DNA from: Bacteroidota bacterium
GTDB taxonomy: Bacteria > Bacteroidota > Bacteroidia > UKL13-3
Reading direction: 5' to 3'
NCBI GenBank assembly: GCA_027488905.1
Contig: JAIYAT010000034.1
Span: 124,001-188,000 of the forward strand
Length of the DNA stretch: 64,000 nucleotides
Of the stretch, positions 45,110 to 53,960 are shown one piece after another; position 1 is the stretch's first letter; each line of letters opens with the position of its first letter. Both the position numbers and the translations under genes were made by a program. The notes beneath the pieces are model-generated. The model saw only the letters and a list, made by a program, of their open reading frames with translations, had not been told where the DNA came from and did no database searches.

Positions 45110-46586
45110 GTTCTTTATCAAACCAAAAGTATCCGAAATTCGTTTCTCCTCCTTTGCTGTTATAGCTAACACGAACTGGCACTAGATTTCTATAATGAGC
45201 CATAAACAATCGCTCCTTTTCGTTCCATTTAGTTGTTGTAAATTGCTTGGGTAATAACGTTTGGTCTAGCAACATGAGGCTAGATATATTGTTGCCACTA
45301 TAAAACATGGCCCTAGCTACTGATGGCACTGTACCTTCATTAGAATTAGTTTTGTTATTTAGAAAAGTTTTATTTGCTCCTACTTTTAAGGTCAATACAT
45401 TCTTTGAACTCCGATGCCTATAATAAATTTCATATTTGTTTACCTTAATCCCTAAGGCAGTTAACTGCTTTTTATCTAAGCTAATGGCATGTTTTAACAA
45501 GCTATCAAATAATAAAACATCTAACTTAAAACTTTCGTTAACTTTTTGCAAAGAATCATTAAAATGCTTTTGCCTTTGTGTGTAAGCTTTTTCAAAGAAA
45601 TGAGCATATTGTTGCGCTACCATAACGCTATTCTCGGGCGACAGGGCGCTTAAAAAGGCTTCATTAGGTTTGTACCAAAAGGTAACTGTTTGGTCTTTCT
45701 TGCCATAGATATTGGCTTTGCCTATTAGTTGCACTTCTACTGGAACCAATAGTGCTTTAAAATAATCTAAATATAAATCTTCGTTGGTTACCGAAATTTG
45801 ATAGTCTAACAAAAACTGCCTTTTATCGCCCTCTTGGTAACTGCTTCCATTCTTATTATCTGCTGCATCTATCCTTTGCTCAACCACCATAGGATAAGCT
45901 GGCAATAAAAATTTCGACAAAGAGTCTAGCTCCTTTTCTTTAAACCTTGTATGACACGTATTAGTATAGCCGCCTCCAGTTTTATCAATGTAAAGGTAAA
46001 ATACGCACTTGATAGGTGCTTTAGGTAACAGTTCCCTTTGGATATAAATGCTGTCTTTTAAATTGGTATAATATAACTCGCAATTATTGGTATAGATATG
46101 TAGGTTCTTCAACTCGTTTTCACTTAGCACCAAAGCACCCACCTCACTTAACCCTGCTAAAGCCATTGCTAAAGGCTTGGGTCTAAAAAGGCTTGGGTCT
46201 GGTGCTGGTTTTGTTTCAGGTTGAACCAAAGGCGCTGGAGACTGCATAAGTTGAGGCTTAACATAAGGAATATTAAACACCTTTTCTTTTGTTAATGCTG
46301 AAGCATTACTTAAACCATTTACACCTTTGTTAGTCTCTCTTTTGTTTATTATCACAGGCTTTTCCTGAGTGTTTTTTTCTTGATTCCAAGGCATAGAATA
46401 TAAACCGGGCAAAACAATAAGTACCCATAAAAAATAATACCAAGGACTTTTCTTAATGGCAGAATTGTTACGCATCTTGGCTTTGGCCATGGCCAAAGCA
46501 TCTTCTGCATCTAGCGCTATCGGATCAACCCGAAAACTGCTAAACATTTCATCCAATATCTGGTCTTCTTTGTTTTTATTTTCCAT
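45099..46586 (-). CDS. Putative membrane anti-sigma-type partner of the adjacent ECF sigma factor
   Basis: A 495-residue protein with a cytoplasmic N-terminus of about 45 residues, one membrane helix (about 47-63, YYFLWVLIVLPGLYSM) and a large periplasmic part. This layout and the position right after an ECF sigma gene (11-base overlap) are those of Bacteroidota anti-sigma proteins, but no classic FecR or zinc anti-sigma motif is visible. The periplasmic part, about 430 residues, is rich in charged residues and has no domain I recognise; NNCELYYTNLKDSIYIQREL and similar lines suggest beta-sheet repeats. Assignment as anti-sigma is inference from context. Confidence 0.6.
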   Translation of the reverse strand: MENKNKEDQILDEMFSSFRVDPIALDAEDALAMAKAKMRNNSAIKKSPWYYFLWVLIVLPGLYSMPWNQEKNTQEKPVIINKRETNKGVNGLSNASALTKEKVFNIPYVKPQLMQSPAPLVQPETKPAPDPSLFRPKPLAMALAGLSEVGALVLSENELKNLHIYTNNCELYYTNLKDSIYIQRELLPKAPIKCVFYLYIDKTGGGYTNTCHTRFKEKELDSLSKFLLPAYPMVVEQRIDAADNKNGSSYQEGDKRQFLLDYQISVTNEDLYLDYFKALLVPVEVQLIGKANIYGKKDQTVTFWYKPNEAFLSALSPENSVMVAQQYAHFFEKAYTQRQKHFNDSLQKVNESFKLDVLLFDSLLKHAISLDKKQLTALGIKVNKYEIYYRHRSSKNVLTLKVGANKTFLNNKTNSNEGTVPSVARAMFYSGNNISSLMLLDQTLLPKQFTTTKWNEKERLFMAHYRNLVPVRVSYNSKGGETNFGYFWFDKELIP

Positions 46587-47118
46587 GGGTATGTTCTTTA
46601 TGCGTTAAAAGATTTTGATATCTCTCATTATCTTGCTTTACTAAGGCCTTTAAGTATTGCCTTGCTTTATACAATTTTGCCTTCACTTGTGCCTCACTCA
46701 TGCGCACTATGACAGATATCTCTGCATAAGAAAATCCGGATAACTCAAACAAGCAAACAAGCTCACGCTCCTTATCATCAAGCTTTAACAGGAGCTTTCT
46801 TAACTCATAGTGTTTTGCTTCTAAAGGCGCAGTGGCAAAATGTTCTAATGCGGTTTCATCTTCTGGTAGGCGGCTGGCTATCCCCCTTTTTTTTGAACGC
46901 AATTGTTTAAAATAGATATTCCTTGCAATGCTAAATAAATAAGGTAAAAACTTATCAGACTCACGCAAGTTGTCAAAACCTTCCAAAGCCTGCAATACCA
47001 CTTCGCTAATGATGTCTTTGGCTTCTTCCTTATCCCAAACAAAAGACTGCACATACCTGCATAATTGTAAATGCAGTGGTTTGTACATCGTCATAAATTC
47101 GGTTTCTTTGCTTTTCAA
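46576..47118 (-). CDS. ECF-family RNA polymerase sigma factor
   Basis: A 180-residue sigma-70 family protein. Region 2 has FVWDKEEAKDIISEVVLQAL and YLFSIARNIYFKQLRSKKRG, for core binding and -10 recognition. Region 4 has ERELVCLFELSGFSYAEISV followed by VRMSEAQVKAKLYKARQYLK, the helix-turn-helix. The size and absence of region 3 place it in the ECF class. It is followed by a membrane protein that overlaps it by 11 bases and is the likely regulator. Translation starts at TTG 47118 or at an ATG nine codons in (MTMYKPLHL). Targets are unknown. Confidence 0.9.
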   Translation of the reverse strand: MKSKETEFMTMYKPLHLQLCRYVQSFVWDKEEAKDIISEVVLQALEGFDNLRESDKFLPYLFSIARNIYFKQLRSKKRGIASRLPEDETALEHFATAPLEAKHYELRKLLLKLDDKERELVCLFELSGFSYAEISVIVRMSEAQVKAKLYKARQYLKALVKQDNERYQNLLTHKEHTHGK

Positions 47119-47225
47119 GTTGATTATCTTTACAAACTAATAGTACCTTCTAAAGGTAAAAAGTTATTGAAAAACATAAAATAATTTACAACTCATTGGG
47201 AAGCAGCAATAAGAATATTGAAACC

Positions 47226-48278
47226 ATGTCCAAAAAGAAAATACTCTATGGGGTGCCTGGCGAGGGAATGGGCCATGCTACGCGTAGCAAGGTAATCATC
47301 ACTTGGTTGCTTGCGCAAGGCCACGAGGTGAAAGTGCTTGCCAGCAGCAGGGCGTTTACTTTTCTTAACAAAAGCTTCCCAGGTAATGTTATGGAAATTG
47401 AAGGACTTCACCTTAGCTATAAAAATGCCGCTGTCTCTGTATTTGGCTCCTTTTGGATCAACTTTAAACGCATTCATAAACTCCTTGGTTCAAACCTGAT
47501 AAAATTTGTAAAGCTCTCTCATAATTATAGACCAGACCTTGTTATCACAGACTTTGAAAGTTTTGCTCACTTGTTTGGTTGGGTGCATCAAATTCCAATG
47601 ATATGCATTGATAATATTCAGGTAAACAACCGCTGTTCGTTGGATATTGAGATTCCTGCATCAGAAAAATTTAACCTTTGGTTGGCACAAGAAATAACTG
47701 CTTCTAAAGTGCCTGCCTCAAAAACCTTCTTAATTAGCGCCTTTTTTAAGGCTGCTATTGTTAAACCAGATACCATTATTGTTCCGCCAATTATTAGAGA
47801 AATCATAGAAAAAACAACACCTCATCAAGCAGAACATATCCTTATGTATCAAACTTCTGCCTCCTTAAAAAATGTAGAAACAGTACTTCACCAATTTCCA
47901 AATCAACCCTTTATTGTTTACGGTTTGAACCGAGAGGAAGTGAAGCAAAACATTCGGTTCAAACCTTTTAGTGAAGAGGAGTTTATAACTGATTTGGCCA
48001 GTTCTAAAGCGGTAATTGCCAATGGTGGATTCTCATTTATATGTGAAGCGGTTTACCTTAAAAAACCCATCTACTCCTTCCCTGTTCAAGGACAATTTGA
48101 ACAATTTATTAATGCGGCTTACCTACAAAAACTTGGCTTTGGGAAACATGCCAAGGATTTAAATACAAAGGACCTAAGGGCTTTTTTCGAAACACTTAAT
48201 AGCTATCAAATAAATTTATCAAACTATTCTCAGCAAGGGAACCAAGTTGTTTTTGAGACGCTGAAACAACTTCTCTAA
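47226..48278 (+). CDS. Glycosyltransferase (MJ1255/GT-B-like family)
   Basis: A 350-residue glycosyltransferase of the UDP-GlcNAc-transferase-like, GT-B type. YGVPGEGMGHATRSKVIITW at the start is the glycine-rich loop, and GHEVKVLASS follows. The C-terminal half carries SSKAVIANGGFSFICEAVYL and KPIYSFPVQGQFEQFINAAY, the typical donor-sugar binding site. I chose the ATG at 47226; an upstream TTG at 47196 would add ten unlikely residues. The gene is divergent from the sigma factor gene and not in an obvious operon. Two exact GGTTYRAACC copies, 24 bases apart (47922 and 47956), lie in its middle, in different frames. Acceptor is unknown. Confidence 0.82.
   Translation: MSKKKILYGVPGEGMGHATRSKVIITWLLAQGHEVKVLASSRAFTFLNKSFPGNVMEIEGLHLSYKNAAVSVFGSFWINFKRIHKLLGSNLIKFVKLSHNYRPDLVITDFESFAHLFGWVHQIPMICIDNIQVNNRCSLDIEIPASEKFNLWLAQEITASKVPASKTFLISAFFKAAIVKPDTIIVPPIIREIIEKTTPHQAEHILMYQTSASLKNVETVLHQFPNQPFIVYGLNREEVKQNIRFKPFSEEEFITDLASSKAVIANGGFSFICEAVYLKKPIYSFPVQGQFEQFINAAYLQKLGFGKHAKDLNTKDLRAFFETLNSYQINLSNYSQQGNQVVFETLKQLL
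47922..47965. repeat. Two adjacent GGTTYRAACC motif copies in opposite orientation
   Basis: GGTTTGAACC at 47922-47931 and GGTTCAAACC at 47956-47965, each preceded by CGGTT or TTCGGTT. They encode Gly-Leu-Asn and Arg-Phe-Lys respectively, in different codon phases. They give the densest local cluster in the window. Confidence 0.7.
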
Positions 48279-48368
48279 ATTTCGCATCTTGAATTCTTAA
48301 GTTCGTCCTGATTGGCTATCAATAGCTGTTTTTGAACTGCACCTTTGTTTCATCAAAAACACAAAATC

Positions 48369-48755
48369 ATGAAAAAGTTAAGTCAATTCTTTTGTATTGC
48401 GCTACTTACCCTTGCTTCTTTTGCAAATGCAACTCATCCCAATCAGGAAAATGACAGGGCTCAATCTCAAAATCATTACACCATTCAAACCCCTGGGTTT
48501 ACAAGTTCTATTAGCTACGATGGAGATGCCTTGCTAAAATTTAGTTATTTTAATTTATCAGGCGAACCCATTAAATTTCAATTGTTGCAAACGGGAACTT
48601 CCCTTTTATTCGCTAAATATAAATCAATTTCTGTGACTGAAGGCTTTGACTTAGCGCAACTTCCTGCAGGTGTTTATACCATCAGGTTGGTTCAAGGCGA
48701 GCAAATCATCGAAAGAAATATCACAAAGAAAACGCAAGCCATTATATTTGAATAA
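48369..48755 (+). CDS. Small secreted protein, DUF3244/sorting-domain-like
   Basis: A 128-residue secreted protein starting at the ATG at 48369 (a longer frame from 48345 is unlikely), with signal peptide ending about ASFANA. The mature part is beta-sandwich-like: LKFSYFNLSGEPIKFQLLQT, then FDLAQLPAGVYTIRLVQGEQ, resembling DUF3244 and the T9SS type-A fold, but without the usual terminal lysine. Such domains normally close larger proteins; here it is alone. Its stop (TAATG overlap by one base) adjoins the histidine kinase gene, so it opens the four-gene sensor operon and may be its periplasmic signal or target. That role is inferred. Confidence 0.6.
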   Translation: MKKLSQFFCIALLTLASFANATHPNQENDRAQSQNHYTIQTPGFTSSISYDGDALLKFSYFNLSGEPIKFQLLQTGTSLLFAKYKSISVTEGFDLAQLPAGVYTIRLVQGEQIIERNITKKTQAIIFE

Positions 48756-49801
48756 TGAGTGAGGAAGGAAATTCGGTTGCCCTTAAAAAACCAGTTGCGT
48801 TTTATGTGCTTTCGCTGGTAATTTATGTGCTGGTTTCTGAGCTTATTTATAACCTCATGGGTTTTCTGTTCTTTACAGAAAATCTTGTGGCCAACTTTCG
48901 TCAGGCTGCTTTAACCTTAGGCTTTATTTTCATTCTCAATCATTTCTTTGAAAAGTCTTTAGAAGTATTAACCCCTTGGTTCGAAAATCCTATTAAAAGG
49001 TTCAGAAAGCAATCCTTTCTATTGGCTTGGGTTAGCCCATTGTTGGTGCTAAGTTTCTTTACCTATGTTGCTTACCTTAGAATGAATTATTTAACTGAAG
49101 AAACCTATATACAATACAGGGTTTTAATCATTAACTATTTCATTTATGCCTTTGTGATGCAGCTTAATGTTGCCTTTGATTTGGGAAATTATTTCATAGG
49201 TCAATGGCAAGCTTCACGCGTGCAACAAGCTACTTTTGAAAAGGAAAAAGCGCAGTTCAATTTAGAGTTATTGCGCAACCAAATCAATCCGCATTTTTTG
49301 TTTAATAACCTTAATACACTCTCTTCTCTTATTTACGAAAATCAAGATAAGGCTGCTGGTTTTGTGCGTATGCTTTCTAAGGTTTACAGAAACATTTTAG
49401 AATATAAAAACAAGGAAACTGTAAGTGTAAGCGATGAGCTTAGTTTCTTTGATACTTATTGGCAACTCCTACAAATTAGGTTTAAAGACATGATGTTTGT
49501 GGAGGTTCGGGTTGAACCAAACCTTCATGCAAAAAAAATGATTCCACTTACATTGCAATTGCTTATAGAAAATGCCATTAAACATAATGTGGTTTCTACC
49601 CAACAACCCCTGCAAATTCAAATTTATACTGAGAAAGAAATGTTAGTGGTAAGTAATCCAATTCAAAAGAAAGAATCTCTTGATTACTCGAGTGGTTTAG
49701 GTTTAAAAATTATTAGCAACCGTTATGCTTTTATCAGCGATAAACAATTTGAAGTAATCAATGATGGTATAAACTTTACAATAAAAATTCCACTCCTATG
49801 A
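48755..49801 (+). CDS. LytS-type sensor histidine kinase
   Basis: A 348-residue membrane histidine kinase. Four hydrophobic segments (about 15-38, 50-65, 88-108, 122-140) form the N-terminal domain, with almost no periplasmic loops. FEKEKAQFNLELLRNQINPH leads to the phosphorylated histidine (180) in NPHFLFNNLNTLSS. PLTLQLLIENAIKHNVV and SGLGLKIISNRY follow as the ATP-binding part. It hands phosphate to the LytTR regulator, whose gene overlaps its stop by four bases (ATGA). The stimulus is unknown. It is followed by genes for the regulator and a five-module lipoprotein. The motif variant GGGTTGAACC lies at 49509. Confidence 0.88.
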   Translation: MSEEGNSVALKKPVAFYVLSLVIYVLVSELIYNLMGFLFFTENLVANFRQAALTLGFIFILNHFFEKSLEVLTPWFENPIKRFRKQSFLLAWVSPLLVLSFFTYVAYLRMNYLTEETYIQYRVLIINYFIYAFVMQLNVAFDLGNYFIGQWQASRVQQATFEKEKAQFNLELLRNQINPHFLFNNLNTLSSLIYENQDKAAGFVRMLSKVYRNILEYKNKETVSVSDELSFFDTYWQLLQIRFKDMMFVEVRVEPNLHAKKMIPLTLQLLIENAIKHNVVSTQQPLQIQIYTEKEMLVVSNPIQKKESLDYSSGLGLKIISNRYAFISDKQFEVINDGINFTIKIPLL

Positions 49802-50559
49802 AAGCGATTATCATTGAAGACGAACCACATGCCAGAGCAGAACTCAAAAGACTGCTCCTGCAAATAGATGATGCGGTTGAAATTGTAGCCGAGATAGAAT
49901 CTGTAAGCGCTGCGATTGCATTTTTAAAGCAATCTTCTGCTTATGATGTTATTTTTTTAGACATTCAACTTTCAGACGGACTAAGCTTCGACATTTTTAA
50001 TGCAGTTAAAGTGGATAAACCCATCATATTTACAACGGCATATAACGAGTTTGCCATTAAGGCATTTGAGCTGAATAGCGTCGACTACCTTCTTAAACCC
50101 ATAGAACCCGAAAACCTTGAAAAGGCTTTGCTAAAACTCAAACGCATTCAACCCAATCAAGCTGCCCAAAGCTACAGCGGAGAGCAATTGAGAGAACTAC
50201 TTGGCTTGGCTAAAAAGGAAAGTAAAAGCAGGTTTCTCATTAAAATTGGCGACCAATTTAAACACATTTCTACCGATGAAATTGCCTACTTTTTTGCTGA
50301 AAGAAATACCATTTACTTGGTTACAAAAGCTAATACCAAATACATTGTAGATTACAAATTGGATGAACTTGAAGAAAAACTAGATTCAAAATTCTTCTTT
50401 AGAATTACCAGGAGTTTTATCATAAACATTCAATCTATTACCAAAGTACACAAATATTTTAATAGCCGACTTTTAATTGAAGTTACCCCAGCGGTGGAAG
50501 AACAACTTTTGGTGAGCCGAATTAAAGTAGATGCCTTTTTAGCCTGGATGGACCAATGA
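49798..50559 (+). CDS. LytTR-family response regulator
   Basis: A 253-residue two-component regulator. The receiver domain (about 1-120) contains the phospho-acceptor D55 in VIFLDIQLSDG, with acidic residues IIEDEP near the start and SVDYLLKPIEPENL at its end. The LytTR DNA-binding domain (about 145-250) shows FLIKIGDQFKHISTDEIAYF, and FRITRSFIINIQSITKVHKY. LytTR regulators bind direct repeats upstream of their targets. The gene overlaps the kinase (ATGA) and the next lipoprotein gene (ATGA), so the three are translated together and the lipoprotein is probably under its control or feeds the same system. Confidence 0.9.
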   Translation: MKAIIIEDEPHARAELKRLLLQIDDAVEIVAEIESVSAAIAFLKQSSAYDVIFLDIQLSDGLSFDIFNAVKVDKPIIFTTAYNEFAIKAFELNSVDYLLKPIEPENLEKALLKLKRIQPNQAAQSYSGEQLRELLGLAKKESKSRFLIKIGDQFKHISTDEIAYFFAERNTIYLVTKANTKYIVDYKLDELEEKLDSKFFFRITRSFIINIQSITKVHKYFNSRLLIEVTPAVEEQLLVSRIKVDAFLAWMDQ

Positions 50560-52304
50560 AAAGAATCAAACAACTTATATTTTTATTGGTTGCTGTAATT
50601 TGCTTTACGGCTTGCGAACACAAGCGTGTGGAGCTGCAAAGTATTCCGAGCAATACGCCTGAAGGTGCTTCTATTTATGCAACGGGCAACTTTAACAATT
50701 GGAATCCTGCCGACCCTGACTACAAACTTCAGCTTGACCCTGTTACGCAAACTTGGTTCACAGAAATTCCACTAGGTTTTGGAAAAATAAGTTACAAATT
50801 TACAAGAGGTGATTGGAGCTCTGTAGAAACGGATAGCTGCGGCGGAGATACCGATAACCGAATGCTACTTTCTGATGCTGTTGATTTGCCAAACGATTGG
50901 GTAAGTGGTTGGAAAGACCTATCTCCTATTTACTGCAATAAGCTAACTATTGTATTGGATTCGATTCCAAGAAATACACCTATAAACAGCGCCATTTACT
51001 TATCGGGTAACATCAACTATTGGATGTTGGGTCAAGCCGCTTTTAAATTTACCAAAGGAGAAGACAACAAGTACTACTTAACTGTGCCTCGCCGCGAAGA
51101 CAGATTGATTTTTAAACTTAACCGCGGCTCTTGGGAAAGCATTGAAGTGGATAAAAATAACAGAGATATTGAATCGCGTGAAATTGTATTTGGAGACAAA
51201 GACACGGTGCACATTAGCATGCGCAATTGGATAGATTTACCTTACCAAGAAAGCATCACAAAAACTTTAGTCATTACCAAACTGCCCAACTTAAATGGTT
51301 TCCAAAAGATTTACTTATCTGGCAGTTTTAATAATTGGCATCCAAAAGATGAAAACTACACGTTTAAAAAGGATGCCAATGGTTTGTATTATATCAATTT
51401 TACCTTTTCTAGCAAAGATGTTGCCTACTATAAAGTAACGCTTGGTGGTTGGGAAAATAGAGAGCTGAAAGCAAATGGTGCTGAAATGAATAACCGCATA
51501 TTGCTTAAAACCGACCCAGATACACAATTTATAAAAATTGAAAACTGTGCTGTTAAAAGGGAATTACCTAAAAGTTTTAATGCGATTGAAACAGCAGTGA
51601 ACAAAACGATAGAAACCTTTGCGCTACCTACCGTCCCTATCAAACCTGATTATACAGGAAAAACACCTGTACGCAAAATTCTATTTATGATAGATAAAAT
51701 GCCTGAAATGAGGCAAAAAGAGGAAGGTGTATTTTTAGCTGGCGATTTCAATAATTGGCAAACCGATCTACCTGCTTTTGAATTTAAAGAACTTAAAAAT
51801 GGTAAACGGTATTACTTCCTTAAACTTTACGATAACAAAGACCATTATTACAAAATTACACGTGGCGATTGGGGCAAAGAAGAAGCTGATATTTATAGAA
51901 ACAAAATGGGTAATAAGCACATCCCTGCAGGCACTAAAGACGACACCATTCACGTATCTATTAAAAATTGGGTAGACTATTTACCTGCTAGAAAATTAAC
52001 CCTAATTATTACCGCTTTGCCACAAAATACTCCCGTGAACACTGCCATTTATTTAACGGGCGACTTTAATGGCTGGTTGCCTAACATGGAACAATTTAGA
52101 TTTAAAAACAGCAATGGCCAATGGCTTTTAACAATACCCTATTTTAGCGAAGAGTTTAACGAATTTAAAATAACACGTGGCGATTGGAACAATGAATTTT
52201 CTTCTGCGAGAGGTCGGGTTTTGCCGAACCAATCTTTTAGACGCAGCCTCAATAGAGACACCTTGTTTCTTAAAGTAGAAGGTTGGAAAGACTTAAGTCG
52301 CTAA
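50556..52304 (+). CDS. Lipoprotein of five tandem glycogen-binding-like (early-set) modules
   Basis: A 582-residue lipoprotein with lipobox FTAC (Cys20). Five modules of about 100-110 residues follow. Each starts with a phrase such as IPRNTPINSAIYLSG, has NFNNW or DFNNW (first, third and fourth copies GNFNNWNP, GSFNNWHP, GDFNNWQT; GDFNGWLP in the fifth), then KxTRGDW, and ends with a D-T-x-x-x-x-I-x-x-W stretch. This is the E-set/CBM48-like fold found in AMPK and isoamylase N-termini, so binding of an alpha-glucan is plausible. The second module reads GNINYWML. It sits on the outer or inner membrane. The gene overlaps the response regulator by four bases. No enzyme domain is present. Confidence 0.82.
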   Translation: MKRIKQLIFLLVAVICFTACEHKRVELQSIPSNTPEGASIYATGNFNNWNPADPDYKLQLDPVTQTWFTEIPLGFGKISYKFTRGDWSSVETDSCGGDTDNRMLLSDAVDLPNDWVSGWKDLSPIYCNKLTIVLDSIPRNTPINSAIYLSGNINYWMLGQAAFKFTKGEDNKYYLTVPRREDRLIFKLNRGSWESIEVDKNNRDIESREIVFGDKDTVHISMRNWIDLPYQESITKTLVITKLPNLNGFQKIYLSGSFNNWHPKDENYTFKKDANGLYYINFTFSSKDVAYYKVTLGGWENRELKANGAEMNNRILLKTDPDTQFIKIENCAVKRELPKSFNAIETAVNKTIETFALPTVPIKPDYTGKTPVRKILFMIDKMPEMRQKEEGVFLAGDFNNWQTDLPAFEFKELKNGKRYYFLKLYDNKDHYYKITRGDWGKEEADIYRNKMGNKHIPAGTKDDTIHVSIKNWVDYLPARKLTLIITALPQNTPVNTAIYLTGDFNGWLPNMEQFRFKNSNGQWLLTIPYFSEEFNEFKITRGDWNNEFSSARGRVLPNQSFRRSLNRDTLFLKVEGWKDLSR

Positions 52305-53458
52305 TCTTTTACAAAAACCAAATGCTTGCTAACATAAGCTGCCTTTTCTAGCAATTCTAGCAAGTTAGGCGCCATTAAACAAACATGCCCCATTTTGCGC
52401 ATGGGCTTACTTTCTTTCTTTGCATACAAATGCACATACACGCCAGGAAGTTTGGATACTTCGTGCAGCTTATCTAGTTTATAGCTGCCAGAAAAGTCTT
52501 TTGCACCCAATAAATTAAGCATGGCAGCAGGTTGAATTAGTTCTGTTGAACCAAGTGGTAAGCCCAAAAGTATTCTGGTGAGTTGCTCAAATTGCGAAGT
52601 ATAGCAAGCCTCTATGGTGTGATGACCGCTGTTATGTGCCCTTGGAGCTACTTCGTTTACAAACAAATTTCCTTCTGGGTCTAAAAACATTTCTACCGCA
52701 AACAAACCGGGGCTGTTAAATGCTGCAACCACCTCCCTGGCTATCTGCTCTGCCTTTTCTTCGATGATGGAGCCAACTCTGGCCGGACTTAACAGCAAGG
52801 TTACCAAATTGGCTTCTGGGTCGAACTCCATTTCAATGCTTGGGTAAGACACCATGTTACCTTCGCGGTCTCTGGCCACAATAACTGCCAGTTCTTTTTC
52901 GCAGGGCACAAATGCTTCTAACAAACAAGGGCCTTCAAACGGAATAGGTTCAAGCCGATTTATAACATCATATTTACTTAGAATTGCTACCCCTTTGCCA
53001 TCATAACCCCCTTTGCGTGTTTTGGCCACAAATTTTTGTCCGGGTAATTTTTCTATGGCTTCAAACCATTCTGTTTCGGTTTGAACCAAAAAGAATGCGC
53101 CAGTAGGAATTTGATGATCGAAGTAAAATTGCTTTTGTAGGCCCTTGTCTTGAATGATTTTCAATACACTTGGACTAGGTATGATTTCTTTTCCTTCTGC
53201 CGCTAGTGCCAATAAAACATCGGTATTAACGTGTTCAATTTCCCAGGTAAGTACATCGCTTATGGCAGCAAGCGCACGAATTTTGGCTTCGTCCATAAGA
53301 CTGCCTTCAATGAAGGTATCGCAAATAGGAGCGCAAGGGCAATCCTTATCATTTTCTAGAATGTTAAAAGAAACATTTAAGCGCAAAGTTTCTTCAATCA
53401 TCATGCGGCCCAACTGACCACCACCTAAAACACCAATTCGCTTTTTTAAGGGATTCAT
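52301..53458 (-). CDS. purK: N5-carboxyaminoimidazole ribonucleotide synthase
   Basis: A 385-residue ATP-grasp enzyme that carboxylates AIR to N5-CAIR with ATP and bicarbonate. IGVLGGGQLGRMMIEE is the N-terminal loop. FVAKTRKGGYDGKGVAIL and EAFVPCEKELAVIVARD are ATP-grasp parts, and NEVAPRAHNSGHHTIEACYT is the PurK signature. The purine pathway also contains purL at the window's left end. purE is not in the window. It overlaps the five-module lipoprotein gene tail to tail by four bases. An exact GGTTYRAACC copy (53078) encodes Val-Gln-Thr within it. Confidence 0.95.
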   Translation of the reverse strand: MNPLKKRIGVLGGGQLGRMMIEETLRLNVSFNILENDKDCPCAPICDTFIEGSLMDEAKIRALAAISDVLTWEIEHVNTDVLLALAAEGKEIIPSPSVLKIIQDKGLQKQFYFDHQIPTGAFFLVQTETEWFEAIEKLPGQKFVAKTRKGGYDGKGVAILSKYDVINRLEPIPFEGPCLLEAFVPCEKELAVIVARDREGNMVSYPSIEMEFDPEANLVTLLLSPARVGSIIEEKAEQIAREVVAAFNSPGLFAVEMFLDPEGNLFVNEVAPRAHNSGHHTIEACYTSQFEQLTRILLGLPLGSTELIQPAAMLNLLGAKDFSGSYKLDKLHEVSKLPGVYVHLYAKKESKPMRKMGHVCLMAPNLLELLEKAAYVSKHLVFVKD

Positions 53459-53553
53459 TGAGGCAAATTTGGGCTTATTGGGGCAAAGAAAAAAATATAA
53501 GAACTGTTTGTGTATTTTATATATTTGATAGACACATTTAAAAACACAAACCT

Positions 53554-53775
53554 ATGGGAGGAGTTAAAGGAAAAGTTAGATCCATTATCGTGGATAAAGC
53601 CCCAAATGCAGATTCTGTTACCATGAAAGCTGAGTTAGGATTTCAAAGCGGTGGTTACACAGCTTTAACAGATGCCCTTAACCTAGAATTTGGCACAACC
53701 TTGACAGAAGCGCAAGTAGATGCCCAAAACACAGTAGGCGATGTTATTATCCTAGTGGAAAATAACATGCCTTAA
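53554..53775 (+). CDS. Acyl-carrier-protein-like small protein with altered DSL motif
   Basis: A 73-residue protein I align by eye to acyl carrier proteins: KVRSIIVDKA begins helix I, VTMKAELGFQS leads to a serine (32) where ACPs have LGADSL, then TALTDALNLEFGTTLTE equals ELVMALEEEFxxxIPD, and NTVGDVIILVEN equals TVGDxxDYIE. The serine that would hold phosphopantetheine is present but the following leucine is replaced by glycine (QSGG). The loop before helix II is four residues shorter than in E. coli ACP. It has its own terminator and a TATATTTG box upstream (53520-53527). Whether it is modified is unknown. Possibly an unusual carrier or an ACP-fold relic. Confidence 0.55.
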   Translation: MGGVKGKVRSIIVDKAPNADSVTMKAELGFQSGGYTALTDALNLEFGTTLTEAQVDAQNTVGDVIILVENNMP

Positions 53776-53782
53776 CAAGCAC

Positions 53783-53830
53783 AAAAAGCCTATACCATTC
53801 TGAGTGTCTTAGGATGGTTTAGGCTTTTGT
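53783..53830 (+). terminator. Terminator after the ACP-like gene
   Basis: AAAAGCCTA-T-ACCAT and ATGGT-T-TAGGCTTTT form a long, slightly interrupted stem with a loop of about 15 bases, ending in T-rich sequence just after the ACP-like stop. Confidence 0.65.
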
Positions 53831-53960
53831 TAGGTTTAAATTCAACACCCTAGCGCGGCTTCACGATACACCAAGCAGGCACATAAGCAGTTTAGAGCAA
53901 GAGTTTAGAGCAAGAGTGTGAGCGTCTTGGAAAAGGGAAACACAAAGGGGATACCCATTA

